Positions 19,770 through 28,642 of a stretch of DNA of 64,000 nucleotides are shown here, piece after piece. Both the position numbers and the translations under genes were made by a program. The notes beneath the pieces are model-generated. The model was not told the origin of the DNA, did no database searches, and worked only from the letters and a program-made list of their open reading frames with translations. Source of the DNA: G965200765 sp965200765 (GTDB taxonomy: Bacteria > Pseudomonadota > Gammaproteobacteria > Arenicellales > JAJDZL01); assembly GCA_965200765.1 (NCBI GenBank), contig OZ241380.1, positions 1,798,001 through 1,862,000 of the forward strand. The letters are read 5' to 3'. Position 1 is the stretch's first letter. Each line of letters begins with the position of its first letter.

Positions 19770-21352
19770 CTTTTCATCAGCTGGCGTAAGTTCAAACCGA
19801 ACAGTAGTATACACAAACAAAATATGACGATTCCGGCAACAATCAACAATGCCAGTTGTGAGACTCTTTCCATCAGACTATACGCCAGCCATAACGAATT
19901 GTCAGCCGCCCACCACCGGAGAACACCGCCCATAATCGCCGACGCACCGACTACCCGAAGCAGAAACAAAATCCATCCGTCAAGTGGTCGATAGGTGCCA
20001 TCCTTGAGCAACAGATACAATAGCAACCCCGCGTTAACGAATGCTGCGATAGATGTTGCCAAAGCCAGGCCGACGTGCTTCATGGGAAACACCAAGGCGA
20101 TGCAAAGCACCGCGTTTACCACCAAGGAGATGACTCCCACCCGAACCGGTGTTCGCGTATCTTTGCGAGCGAAAAATCCCGGCGACAACACCTTGACCGC
20201 AACCAATGCAATTAGTCCGGTCGCGAATGCAATCAAAGCCGCCGCCGACATGGATACGTCGTGCGCGGTGAACGCACCGTGAAAGAAGAGCGTCGTCAAT
20301 ATCGGTTCGGCCAACACAATCAAACCAACAGTTGCCGGCAAGGATACCAGACAACACCATCGCAACCCCCAGTCCAATAATCTGGAAAATTCCTGGGATT
20401 GGACATTGGTATGCTCCTTGGAAAGTCTTGGAAGTATCACCGTCCCCAACGCAACACCAAATACCCCCAGAGGAAATTCCATGAGCCGGTCCGAATAATA
20501 CAGCCAAGACACACTGCCGGTGACCAAAAACGAAGCGACAAATGTATTGATAATCAGATTGACCTGCGCAACCGAAGAACCAAAAATGGCAGGAATCATC
20601 AACCGGTAGACCTCGCCTGCCTGATTGGCAGGCCCGCTTTTTTCTTTGAAACCAATTTTGGGACGCGGCAATGCCTTTTCGCGTGCGAGGAACGGTATCT
20701 GAAAAAGCAGCTGCAAGACACCAGCAATAAATACACCGATCGACAATGCAATCGCCGCATTATCCACCATGCCGGTGATCCAGAGTGCCGAAGCGATGAG
20801 CGACAAATTCAACAGAATCGGAGTTGCCGCCGGCGCGGCAAACTGTCCACAGGTATTCAATATTGCAGCACTCAATGCCACCAGACAAATAAACAGCAAA
20901 TATGGAAACGTAATGCGCAGGCTATCCACTGTGATTTGGTACTTTTCCGGGTCAACCTTGAATCCAGGGGCAAGAATCGTTACCAAAATTGGTGATGCCA
21001 GCACACCGACAAATGTAATCAGCAACAAGATCAGCCCCAATCGACCGGTGACCAAATCGACAAAACGCTGTGTCTCTTTCGCTGATGCGTTGATCCTCTG
21101 GTCTGTGTAAACCGGCACAAATGCTGCTGAAAATGCTCCTTCACCAAAGATTCGCCGAAAGAAATTCGGAATTCTGAAGGCCACAAAGAATGCGTCGGCA
21201 ACAAGGGTACTGCCCACCAGCTGCGCTAGCATGATGTCCCGAACCAACCCTGTAATGCGCGACAATGTCGTCATGGAACCAGCCGCGGCAGTCGACTTTA
21301 GCAAAGCCTTGGTACCACCTGCGGACTGTTGAGGAAGGTTTTTCTCAGCCAT
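19766..21352 (-). CDS. murJ: Lipid II flippase MurJ (MviN)
   Basis: A 528-residue polytopic inner-membrane protein that flips lipid II for peptidoglycan synthesis. The N-terminal text (STAAAGSMTTLSRITGLVRDIMLAQLVGS…DAFFVAFRIPNFFRRIFGEGAFSAAFVPV) is the MurJ hallmark, including the Arg-rich first helices that line the central cavity. About 14 hydrophobic segments are visible to the C-terminus, the usual count. It is the first gene of a minus-strand murJ-DUF2203-ribF set. A TAAAAT on its upstream strand near 21.41 kb may be a -10 element. Gammaproteobacterial genomes often place murJ beside rpsT; here the two are separated by repeats. Confidence 0.95.
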   Translation of the reverse strand: MAEKNLPQQSAGGTKALLKSTAAAGSMTTLSRITGLVRDIMLAQLVGSTLVADAFFVAFRIPNFFRRIFGEGAFSAAFVPVYTDQRINASAKETQRFVDLVTGRLGLILLLITFVGVLASPILVTILAPGFKVDPEKYQITVDSLRITFPYLLFICLVALSAAILNTCGQFAAPAATPILLNLSLIASALWITGMVDNAAIALSIGVFIAGVLQLLFQIPFLAREKALPRPKIGFKEKSGPANQAGEVYRLMIPAIFGSSVAQVNLIINTFVASFLVTGSVSWLYYSDRLMEFPLGVFGVALGTVILPRLSKEHTNVQSQEFSRLLDWGLRWCCLVSLPATVGLIVLAEPILTTLFFHGAFTAHDVSMSAAALIAFATGLIALVAVKVLSPGFFARKDTRTPVRVGVISLVVNAVLCIALVFPMKHVGLALATSIAAFVNAGLLLYLLLKDGTYRPLDGWILFLLRVVGASAIMGGVLRWWAADNSLWLAYSLMERVSQLALLIVAGIVIFCLCILLFGLNLRQLMKR

Positions 21353-21426
21353 TTGACTTGTTCGACAACTTCTTTACTGTACTGTGGACTACGGCTCGCT
21401 ATTTTAGACGAGACACATTAAATTAG

Positions 21427-21645
21427 AGTTAGTTTCGTAGTTGCCAAGTTGTTGATTTTCCACGCGGTTTCGACCTTCTGAAATTTCTTCTACCCCAAGT
21501 TTCTGTGTTTTTGAGGCTTGAAACGCCTGTTTTGCCTGTTTTTACCGATTTTCTACCCCATGCCTCGGTTGCCGCCCATCGGTACTCTCAAGAATTTGTG
21601 CAACTTGTTGATTTCATTCAAATATTTTTGCCATCAAAGTCTTCC
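21427..21645 (+). repeat. Dispersed repeat family 1, long copy
   Basis: The GTTAGTTTCGTAGTTGCCAA core is followed by ~190 bp that is clearly alike to 22769-22990, sharing GACCTTCTGAAAT, CACCCCAAG, GCTTGAAACGCC and the like. The two long copies bracket cassette A as direct repeats. Confidence 0.55.
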
Positions 21646-21785
21646 AGAGGTACAATATAACTCATTAGTCCAAATTCCAAGTGAATGATGCTTCAAGGGT
21701 AGCTATGGCAAGGTGTGGTCCAATATAGCCTGTTTAATTGGAAAATTTTTTCACAAAATCTCTCAATTGGTTGCCTGAAAATCCT

Positions 21786-21877
21786 TTGACAATGCCGAAA
21801 AAACTTTTTTCATGCTACAGTCAATCCTGGCAAATCAGCAATTTCGCCGTCGAATTCGTTCCAACGGGAAACTCTGG
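21786..21877 (-). repeat. Dispersed repeat family 2
   Basis: The minus strand reads AGAGTTTCCCGTTGGAACG, then a GAAATTGCTGATTTGCCAGG core and GACTGTAGCATGAAAAAAG. Nearly the same core occurs at 28548-28642, with weaker copies at 23.62-23.71 and 27.15-27.23 kb. Confidence 0.55.
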
Positions 21878-22074
21878 ACGAACATTCAATTGAATTCTAG
21901 ACTACAATAGACTCCAATGCAGATTCAATGTTTTTGATTGCACCTGCGATTTGCAATCTGTTACAATAGTAACTTACTGTATAGCGATGAATCACCGGCA
22001 GGCGACATGGCTTGGCAATGTGCCAGCATTGATTTGATTGTTTGACATTCAACAACCCTACAAAGAGGGAAATC

Positions 22075-22524
22075 ATGACAAACGGACGACGTAAACACGG
22101 CAAACACTCGGCAGCGTTGCCTGAAACGCAACCGGCAAGTGCTCGCGAGACTGTAGCGAAAACCGGTGCGATGACGCATCGCGAACTTGAAGAGAAATTT
22201 GCAACCAAGGAGGAATTGAAACATTCGGAAAAATTCTTGGTTGAAAAAATGGACCATGGATTTCAGCTTCATTCGCAAGAACTGCGGTCCGTGGAAACCA
22301 ACTTGACCCAGCAAATTGATGCAAGTACAACCAACTTGAACCAGAAAATCGATGCCAATGAAGCAAGAGCTGAGGAGAGAGCGAAACGTCTGGAATCCAC
22401 GATTGAACAGCAGTCTGAAAAGAATCTGTATAAAACAGCGTTTTTAGTTGTGGTAATTGGGGGGTCACTGTCTGGTCTAACGTATGGTGTGTACCAGTTA
22501 GTTAAGTTTCTTACGGGGGGTTGA
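22075..22524 (+). CDS. Coiled-coil protein with C-terminal membrane anchor (cassette A)
   Basis: 149 residues from an ATG preceded by AGAGGG. Seen: a basic N-terminus (MTNGRRKHGKHSAALPETQ), a coiled coil from about residue 35 to 110 (LEEKFATKEELKHSEKFL…, TNLNQKIDANEARAEER), then a single hydrophobic helix and short tail (FLVVVIGGSLSGL…YQLVKFLTGG). The layout recalls DUF1640-like proteins, small membrane-anchored coiled coils of unclear role. A longer paralogue (255 aa) sits in the inverted cassette at 27562-28329 with nearly identical N- and C-termini, so only the coiled-coil length differs. Function unknown. Confidence 0.65.
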   Translation: MTNGRRKHGKHSAALPETQPASARETVAKTGAMTHRELEEKFATKEELKHSEKFLVEKMDHGFQLHSQELRSVETNLTQQIDASTTNLNQKIDANEARAEERAKRLESTIEQQSEKNLYKTAFLVVVIGGSLSGLTYGVYQLVKFLTGG

Positions 22525-22768
22525 TTTGTATTCGCGGCCATACATGAGTGAACGCATCCAATCCAATTGATATTCACGGTGCGAACGTACCGGGCCGTCG
22601 GGTTGTCGCCTGGCATGAACGCCACAAGGGAACTTGTAGCCTATAACTTGGCTTGCTTGCAAATGGTGTGGTTGTGTGCGAGAACCACCAGACTTTGTTG
22701 TATCTGGAGTTTATTTCACCGCAGAAAAGGTTCCACCAGTATCCCTGCCTTGCCAAACGAATTTCTGC

Positions 22769-22990
22769 GTTGGTTTCGTAGTTGCCAAACTGTTGATTTT
22801 GCGCGCGATTTTGACCATCTGAAATTCCTCCCACCCCAAGAATCTGCACTTTTCACAGCTTGAAACGCCGAGTTCACCTGTTTTCGCTTTGCCGATGTCC
22901 TGTCCCATGCTTCATGCATTGCTCATCGGCATCCGTAGGATCTGTTGCAACTTCTTGTTTTCATTTATAAATAGTATCGTCATGAAAGCT
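22769..22990 (+). repeat. Dispersed repeat family 1, second long copy
   Basis: Starts GTTGGTTTCGTAGTTGCCAA and continues for ~190 bp in parallel with 21427-21645. It closes cassette A. Confidence 0.55.
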
Positions 22991-23089
22991 CTCTCGAAGT
23001 ACAATGGACTTGGCTTGAACATCATTCAAGAGGCACTGGAAACCTCAGCAATTATGGTGAAAACAAAATCCACGCCATTGTAGTCTGTT

Positions 23090-23570
23090 CGAAGGGGATG
23101 TTTCGATGAATTCTCCCGGCTGAGTTCACTGCAAGCAGTGATCAAGTATATGCAGGACGATGAACGGGTGAAGATTTTGAAAAATTGCCGAAAATTCGGT
23201 AGCAAGGACTGGCCGGTGGAGGCGTTGCGTGTCCAAAATCAATATGCTTCGGAAGACAATAACGGAGATCTTGTCGGATACGAAGGCCAGCGCACGTTGT
23301 GTCGACTTTGTCGCCGACCACGACCACGGCATGAACGATGGCAAGCGGCGCCGTCAGAAGCCTGAGAGCACTGTAACACCATTCCTTGAAACCCGGCGAA
23401 CGTGGAAGGACGAGCCGCTCAGCGAGAACCGGCAACCCATTCGGGCGCTTTGCGAAGACCGCGTCGATACGATGTTGTATATACACTGAATTCGGCAGAC
23501 GTGTACAGCGTTTGTCCGCAAAATGGCGAAGTGCACCCCGAGGCTTATGCTGTTTCGGGAAAATGGTTCA
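23090..23570 (+). pseudogene. Degenerate transposase remnant
   Basis: Pieces in shifting frames. About 23100-23230 reads FDEFSRLSSLQAVIKYMQDDE…GSKDWPVEALR, like the N-terminus of the same transposase type as the fragment at 17.0 kb. About 23390-23570 reads …RTWKDEPLSENRQPI…EDRVDTMLY and, after a frame change, VYSVCPQNGEVHPEA, like the middle of such proteins. The catalytic region is missing and several frameshifts separate the parts. The family assignment is tentative; the remnant status is more secure. Confidence 0.4.
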
Positions 23571-23620
23571 TTCGAATCTCGAAATTCACCAAAAATTCGT
23601 CATTTCACAACACGAAGAAC

Positions 23621-23712
23621 CTTTGACAACACCATTCAATCCGTTTTCATGCCCTAATCGACCCCGGCAAATCAATAACTTCACCTTCAAATCATTTTCA
23701 ACGGGAAGTACT
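23621..23712 (-). repeat. Dispersed repeat family 2, divergent copy
   Basis: The minus strand carries TTCCCGTTGAAAATG, GATTTGCCGGGGT and GGCATGAAAACGG in the same order as the other copies, with many substitutions. Confidence 0.4.
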
Positions 23713-23795
23713 CAATTAAGACTCGGGTAACGAATGGTGTAAGTTAAAATACTCACTTGAGTTAAAAACTGACTCGAAAGAAACGATTTTCACAC

Positions 23796-23801
23796 TATAA
23801 T
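23796..23801 (+). promoter_or_regulatory. -10 element of rpsT promoter
   Basis: A perfect TATAAT 38 bp upstream of the rpsT start. No strong -35 is visible at 16-18 bp; a weak GACTCG-like match lies slightly further up. Confidence 0.45.
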
Positions 23802-23839
23802 TTTTCACCAGTCAATCCATTTGCGAGGTATCACGACTT

Positions 23840-24115
23840 TTGGCAAATTCATCTCAAGCCCGAAAAAGGGCCAGACAGGCGGCCAAGCATCGCGCGCGCA
23901 ATATGAGTCAGCGCGCCGCCGTACGAACATTCATCAAGAATTTTCTCAAGGCCATTGAAGCAAAGGACATTGAGAAAGCGCAAGAATCTTTTCGTATTGC
24001 CTGCTCTCGAATCGATCGCCTGACTTCCAAAGGACTACAACACAAAAACAAGTCTGCGCGTTTGAAAAGCCGCATGAATGCGCGTCTCAAGGCGTTGGCT
24101 CAATCATCAGGCTAG
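23840..24115 (+). CDS. rpsT: 30S ribosomal protein S20
   Basis: A 91-residue, very basic protein that binds 16S rRNA early in small-subunit assembly. It reads ANSSQARKRARQAAKHRARN… and …SAGRID-like RIDRLTSKGLQHKNKSARLKSRMN, which covers the whole S20 fold. The start is TTG, and no ATG is available upstream in frame. E. coli rpsT also uses UUG, where the weak start is linked to autogenous control, so the same is plausible here. A GCGAGG about 12 bp upstream may be the ribosome site. It converges on proB with only 6 bp between the stop codons. Confidence 0.95.
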   Translation: MANSSQARKRARQAAKHRARNMSQRAAVRTFIKNFLKAIEAKDIEKAQESFRIACSRIDRLTSKGLQHKNKSARLKSRMNARLKALAQSSG

Positions 24116-24121
24116 TATTGC

Positions 24122-25246
24122 TCAGTACATGAGCACCAAATTGTCGCGGTGAATAATTTCATGTTCACCGCCGTAGCCGAGTAATTGCTCAATTCGATCG
24201 CTGCGATGCCCCTTTAATTTGTCCGCTTCTGTCGAATTGTAGTTTGTAAGCCCTTTGGCAATTTCCTTCGACTCCGGACAGACACACACAACCAGATCAC
24301 CCCGGTCGAATGTTCCTTCAACCGACTTGATTCCAACTGGCAACAGACTGCGTCCTTCAACAGTGAGTGCTTTGACAGCACCGGGGTCCAGGTGCAATGT
24401 TCCCGAAGCGTGTAAATTTCCGGCGATCCATTGCTTGCGTGCAGCCATCCGGCCCGATTTCGGCAAAAGCAAGGTTCCGGTGAATTCGTTTTTGTAAATC
24501 TTTTGCAATTGCACATCATCCAAACCGGATGCGATTACAGTCGCCGCACCTGAACGGGCCGCTTTTCTGGCCGCCTCGACTTTGGTTGCCATCCCGCCTC
24601 TGCCCAATGCATTGCCCGGACCGGCAAATTTCAAAATATTCGGATCGTTGGACTGGGCTCGTTTGATTAACTTCGCACTTTCATCGTAACGCGGGTCAGA
24701 TTCGTACAGGCCATTCTGGTCGGTGAGTATGATCAGCAAGTCGGCATCCACAATGTTGGCAACCAGCGAGGCCAGCGTATCGTTATCCCCCAAACGAATT
24801 TCATCTGTCACCACGGTATCGTTTTCATTGACAATTGGAATAATTCCGAGTTCAAGCAACTTCCGCAAGGTGTTGCGCGCATTCAGATACCGTGATCGAT
24901 TTGCGATATCGGCATTGGTCAGCAAGACTTGCGCCGTTTGATGGCCGAATTGATCGAATGCAGATTCATAGGCGCGCACCAAACCCATTTGACCAACAGC
25001 GGCCGCTACCTGAAGCAAGTGAAGTTCAGTGGGACGTTCTCGCCACCCCAGCCGCTTCATCCCTTCCACGATTGAACCGGACGAAACAATCACGATTTCC
25101 AGACCATTGTTTTTCAAATCGTCCACTTGCCGCACCCAACTGTTGATGCGCCGCTCATTGAGTCCGGCCGAAACGTCGGTAATCAGCGAACTACCGATTT
25201 TCAGTACCCAACGGCGCATTCCGGAAATATCAAAATTGGCATTCAT
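24122..25246 (-). CDS. proB: Glutamate 5-kinase
   Basis: 374 residues. It phosphorylates glutamate to gamma-glutamyl phosphate, the first step of proline synthesis. Amino-acid-kinase domain: KIGSSLITD near the N-terminus, VSSGSIVEGMKRLG, NENDTVV and DNDTLASLVAN. A PUA domain fills the C-terminal ~90 residues (SGTLHLDPGAVKAL…SLLPVGIKSVEG), as in the long bacterial form. Its start overlaps the obg stop by 4 bp (ATGA), so the two are translationally coupled. The rplU-rpmA-obg-proB order is common in beta- and gammaproteobacteria. Confidence 0.96.
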   Translation of the reverse strand: MNANFDISGMRRWVLKIGSSLITDVSAGLNERRINSWVRQVDDLKNNGLEIVIVSSGSIVEGMKRLGWRERPTELHLLQVAAAVGQMGLVRAYESAFDQFGHQTAQVLLTNADIANRSRYLNARNTLRKLLELGIIPIVNENDTVVTDEIRLGDNDTLASLVANIVDADLLIILTDQNGLYESDPRYDESAKLIKRAQSNDPNILKFAGPGNALGRGGMATKVEAARKAARSGAATVIASGLDDVQLQKIYKNEFTGTLLLPKSGRMAARKQWIAGNLHASGTLHLDPGAVKALTVEGRSLLPVGIKSVEGTFDRGDLVVCVCPESKEIAKGLTNYNSTEADKLKGHRSDRIEQLLGYGGEHEIIHRDNLVLMY

Positions 25247-26310
25247 CCTTGCACTGTCACGGTTTCCTGCAACGTATGCTTTGTACTTGGGTTTTCGTCA
25301 AGCCAGTTCATCGCATTGCCGATTAATCGCCTGCAACCAGCGCCGTTGATCGCCGAAATTGCATACCCTGTCTCTTCCAGCGAACACGCCTGCCTGAGTT
25401 GTTTGACTCGGTCCAAAGCTGTGTCTTCAGACATCTGGTCAATCTTGTTGAAAACAAGCCAGCGAGGTTTGCTGGACAAATCTGAATCATATTGCTGAAG
25501 TTCGGTTTCAATCGTGTGAATCGACTCTGCAATTTCTTCTACGTCGTCACTGGTCGCGATGTCAACCAAATGAAACAGCAACCGGGTGTGTGACAAATGC
25601 TTCAGAAATTGCATACCAAGTCCGGCCCCCGCCGAGGCACCCTCAATCAAACCGGGAATATCTGCAACAAGAAAACTCTTTTCAACGTCGATAGATGCGA
25701 CTCCCAGCATGGGCTTCAGGGTCGTGAACGGATAATCTGCCACTTTGGGGCGCGCATTGGTGACCTGTCGAATGAACGTTGATTTACCGGCGTTGGGCAG
25801 GCCCACCAACCCCACATCCGCCAACAGGCGCAATTCCAGGTGCAGTTTTCGACTTTCTCCGGGTTCTCCCGGTGTTGTTCGTCTGGGAGAACGGTTGATG
25901 CTGGACTTGAATTTGGTGTTACCAACTCCGGCACCACCACCGCGTGCAACTAGTACCTTGCAATCATGGGTCAGCACTTCATCAATCAATTCTTCGGTAT
26001 CGGCATCGCAAATTCGAGTGCCAACCGGAATTTTTATGAGCTGATCATCGCCGTCCCGACCGGTACAGTTCTGACCGCCTCCGGGTCGACCGTTCTCGGC
26101 GCGATACGACCTTTTGTACCGGAAGTCAATCAGTGTATTCAGATGTGCATCTGAAACGAGATAGACACTTCCACCACTGCCGCCGTCGCCACCATCGGGA
26201 CCGCCGCGTGGAACATTTTTTTCACGACGAAACGATTGACAACCAGCACCGCCGCGACCTGCTTCCACCTCAATGTACGCTTCGTCAACAAACATTTCAA
26301 ACCGTTTCAC
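25243..26310 (-). CDS. obgE: Ribosome-assembly GTPase Obg (CgtA)
   Basis: A 355-residue essential GTPase of 50S maturation. The Gly-rich Obg domain occupies residues 1-160 (EVEAGRGGAGCQSFRREKNVPRGGP-type repeats). The G domain follows, with GLPNAGKSTFI (G1), DYPFTTLKPMLG (switch I), DIPGLIEGAS (G3) and FNKIDQM (G4). The short C-terminus is typical. It lies downstream of rpmA and overlaps proB, as in many proteobacteria. The same operon supplies L21 and L27, which sit near the site where Obg acts. Confidence 0.96.
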   Translation of the reverse strand: MKRFEMFVDEAYIEVEAGRGGAGCQSFRREKNVPRGGPDGGDGGSGGSVYLVSDAHLNTLIDFRYKRSYRAENGRPGGGQNCTGRDGDDQLIKIPVGTRICDADTEELIDEVLTHDCKVLVARGGGAGVGNTKFKSSINRSPRRTTPGEPGESRKLHLELRLLADVGLVGLPNAGKSTFIRQVTNARPKVADYPFTTLKPMLGVASIDVEKSFLVADIPGLIEGASAGAGLGMQFLKHLSHTRLLFHLVDIATSDDVEEIAESIHTIETELQQYDSDLSSKPRWLVFNKIDQMSEDTALDRVKQLRQACSLEETGYAISAINGAGCRRLIGNAMNWLDENPSTKHTLQETVTVQG

Positions 26311-26346
26311 CTCATCGAGTCAGCAAACAACGCGCTGGAAACAGTA

Positions 26347-26604
26347 CTAAACGGAAATTACAGAAACAGTTTTTTTGCGAAGTGCACCTTTGACTTGGAA
26401 TTTGACATGGCCATTGGCTTTGGCATACAAGGTGTAATCCTTGCCCATACCCACATTCGGACCGGCATGAAATGTGCTGCCGCGTTGTCGAACGATAATG
26501 TTCCCTGCTTTCACCAACTCCCCGCCATAGCGCTTGACACCCAATCGCTTTGATTCCGAGTCGCGCCCGTTGCGTGAGCTACCGCCTGCTTTTTTGTGAG
26601 CCAT
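26347..26604 (-). CDS. rpmA: 50S ribosomal protein L27
   Basis: 85 residues: MAHKKAGGSSRNGRDSESKR, then the GSTFHAGPNVGMGKDYTLYA core. Full length for L27, whose N-terminal tail reaches the peptidyl-transferase centre. No cleavable N-terminal extension of the Firmicute type is present. It lies about 33 bp downstream of rplU and upstream of obg, the standard order. Confidence 0.96.
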   Translation of the reverse strand: MAHKKAGGSSRNGRDSESKRLGVKRYGGELVKAGNIIVRQRGSTFHAGPNVGMGKDYTLYAKANGHVKFQVKGALRKKTVSVISV

Positions 26605-26637
26605 TGTTCAAGTCTCGTTGAATAATTCAAAAAAAAT

Positions 26638-27063
26638 TTAAGTGTTCTCGTCTGAATCGCCGGAAACTTCAGCTTGCTCGTGCTCGAGCTGCTTCGGGTC
26701 AGTCGTCTCGTCAGACTTCAAAGCGCTCTCGACTACTTTAGGTTCAGGTTCAGGCAGTTCGCCAATACCCAATATTTCCAATTCAGAATAATCTTGCCGA
26801 TGTCCTTGAGTACGGCGATAGTTTTTCCGGCGCTTCATTTTGATGACGCGAATCTTGTCCCCCCGACCATGCGAAATGACGCGCGCATGAACCGGCATGG
26901 ATTCAACATGCGGTGTGCCAATCAGTGTCTCTTCACCGGACACAAGCAGTACACTGTCGATTTGGATGTTGGCACCAACATCGGCGTTGATTTTTTCTAC
27001 CCGGACTTTGTTTCCCGGGGAAACACGGTACTGCTTTCCGCCTGTTTCAATTATTGCGTACAT
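26638..27063 (-). CDS. rplU: 50S ribosomal protein L21 with acidic C-terminal extension
   Basis: 141 residues. The first ~103 are a standard L21 (MYAIIETGGKQYRVSPGNKVRVEKI… and KMKRRKNYRRTQGHRQDYSE). The remaining ~38 are a Glu/Asp-rich tail (EPEPKVVESALKSDETTDP…) that E. coli L21 lacks. The tail is probably disordered, and its role is unknown. It is the first gene of the rplU-rpmA-obg-proB operon and has a strong promoter directly upstream. Confidence 0.95.
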   Translation of the reverse strand: MYAIIETGGKQYRVSPGNKVRVEKINADVGANIQIDSVLLVSGEETLIGTPHVESMPVHARVISHGRGDKIRVIKMKRRKNYRRTQGHRQDYSELEILGIGELPEPEPKVVESALKSDETTDPKQLEHEQAEVSGDSDENT

Positions 27064-27107
27064 AGTTAAATCAAATGAAGCTGTTTTGCTGGAAAATCAA
27101 ACAGTGA

Positions 27108-27136
27108 ATATTAACCTTTTTTTGCCGATTCGTCAA
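27108..27136 (-). promoter_or_regulatory. rplU operon promoter
   Basis: The minus strand shows TTGACG (27136-27131), a 17-bp spacer and TAATAT (27113-27108), about 45 bp upstream of the rplU ATG. This is close to the sigma-70 consensus. Confidence 0.7.
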
Positions 27137-27149
27137 ATATTTTTTTCAT

Positions 27150-27225
27150 TCAGAGTTTCCCGTTGAAAACAAATTGAGGGTGAAATTGTTGATTTCCCGG
27201 GGTTGGCTATAGCATGAAAATGTTC
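27150..27225 (+). repeat. Dispersed repeat family 2
   Basis: AGAGTTTCCCGTTGAAAAC, GAAATTGTTGATTTCCCGGG and TATAGCATGAAAATG occur in the family order. It sits just upstream of the rplU promoter. The rest of 27226-27295 shows nothing recognisable. Confidence 0.5.
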
Positions 27226-27561
27226 TGATTGGCGAAATCGGAACTTTGTCCGAAGATTTTCGTGCTGCGAAACAGCAAATTTTCAGGCGCGTAAATTCAA
27301 TAACTTGGCAACTACGAAACTAACGCAGAAATTCGTTTGACAGGGCAAGGACCCAAGTGGAACCCTTTCTGCGGTGAAATAAACTCCAGATACAACAAGT
27401 CTGGTTGTTCTCGCATATAACCACACCATTTGCAAGCAAGCCAAATTATACGCTACAAGTTCCCTCGTCATTCCGGGCAACAACCCGACGGTCCGTTACG
27501 TTCGCACCGTGAATATCAATTGGATTGGATGCGTTCACTCATGTATGGCAGCGAATACAAA

Positions 27562-28329
27562 TCAACCCCCCGTAAGAAACTTAACTAACTGGTACACACC
27601 ATACGCTAGACCAGACAGTGATCCCCCAATTACCACAACTAAAAACGCTGTTTTATACAGATTCTTTTCAGACTGCTGTTCAATCGTGGATTCCAGACGT
27701 TTCGTTCTTTCCTCATCAAATTTTTCCCTGGCTTTCTTACTTTCTTCATCTATTTTATCCTTGGTTGCGAAATACCTGAACACTTCGCTCTTGAACTCGT
27801 TCAATTTCTCAAAAATTCTTGCTTCACTGGCTTCCGTTCTCTTGACACTTCTTGCTTCACTGGCTTCGAATTGCTTGTCCATATCGCTCCTGAACTCGTT
27901 CAATTTCTCAATAATTCTTGCTTCACTGGCTTCGAATTGCTCCTTCATATCGCTCCTGAACTCGGCATTTCTTGCCTCATTGGCTTCAATTTTCTGGGTC
28001 AGGTTAGCTTCACTGGCTTCAACTTTCTGGGTCAGGTTGGTTTCACTGGCTTCAACTTTCTGGGTCAGGTTGGTTTCACTGGCTTCAACTTTCTGGGTCA
28101 GGTTGGTTTCCACGGACCGCAGTTCTTGCGAATGAAGCTGCTTTTCATGTTTCGTTTTTTCAACCAAGAATTTTTTCGACTGTTTCAATTCTTCCTTGGT
28201 AGCAAATTTTTCTTCAAGTTCGCGATGCGTCATCGCACCGGTTTTCGAAACCGTCTCGCGAGCACTTGCCGGTTGTGTCTCAGGCAACGCTGCCGAGTGT
28301 TTGCCGTGTTTACGTCTTCCGTTTGTCAT
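27562..28329 (-). CDS. Coiled-coil protein with C-terminal membrane anchor (cassette B)
   Basis: 255 residues from an ATG with GGGGGA upstream. The N-terminus and C-terminal membrane helix are almost identical to the 149-residue protein of cassette A. Between them is a long coiled coil that includes four tandem 11-residue units (KVEASETNLTQ, encoded by 33-bp DNA repeats at about 27990-28120). Further quasi-repeats follow, such as FRSDMKEQFEASEARIIEKLNE. Eleven-residue periodicity suits a long, slightly unwound coiled coil. Expansion or contraction of the 33-bp units probably explains the length difference from copy A. Function unknown. Confidence 0.65.
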   Translation of the reverse strand: MTNGRRKHGKHSAALPETQPASARETVSKTGAMTHRELEEKFATKEELKQSKKFLVEKTKHEKQLHSQELRSVETNLTQKVEASETNLTQKVEASETNLTQKVEASEANLTQKIEANEARNAEFRSDMKEQFEASEARIIEKLNEFRSDMDKQFEASEARSVKRTEASEARIFEKLNEFKSEVFRYFATKDKIDEESKKAREKFDEERTKRLESTIEQQSEKNLYKTAFLVVVIGGSLSGLAYGVYQLVKFLTGG

Positions 28330-28547
28330 GATTTCCCCCTGTTTCAGAATTCTTGAATTTCAAACAATCAAATCAATGCGGGCACATTGCCAAGCCATGT
28401 CGCCTGCAGGTGATTCATCGCTATTCAGCAAGTTACAATTGTAACAGATTGCGAATCGCAGGTGCAATCAAAAATATTGAACCTGCACTGGAGTCTATTG
28501 TAGTCAACAATTCACTTGAATGTTCGTCAAAATTTTTTTCGAGTGCT

Positions 28548-28642
28548 TCTTGTGGAAAATTTTTTGAAGGCAAAATTGCTGATTTGCCAGGATTGACTGT
28601 AGCATGAAAAAAGCTTTTTCGGCATTGTCAAAGGATTTTCAG
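28548..28642 (+). repeat. Dispersed repeat family 2
   Basis: GAAGGCAAAATTGCTGATTT, GCCAGGATTGACTGTAGCAT and CATTGTCAAAGGATTTTC match the inverted copy at 21786-21877 almost base for base. The flanking 28330-28850 is the cassette B leader, with no further gene. Confidence 0.55.

Larger units (their letters stand above)
21427..22800 (+). repeat. Duplicated ~1.4 kb cassette, copy A
   Basis: The unit begins and ends with direct copies of repeat family 1 (21427 and 22769). It carries an AT-rich leader with one copy of repeat family 2 (~21.79-21.88 kb), the coiled-coil gene at 22075-22524, and a 3' segment encoding a short transposase-like tail (…RELVAYNLACLQMVW…). A second copy, inverted, lies at 27296-28850, and similarity extends through both non-coding flanks and both ends of the gene. 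Copy A has about 150 bp after its first repeat that copy B lacks. The break falls at a short direct repeat, TTGTTGATTT, which suggests a deletion in B. No intact transposase is present. Confidence 0.65.
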
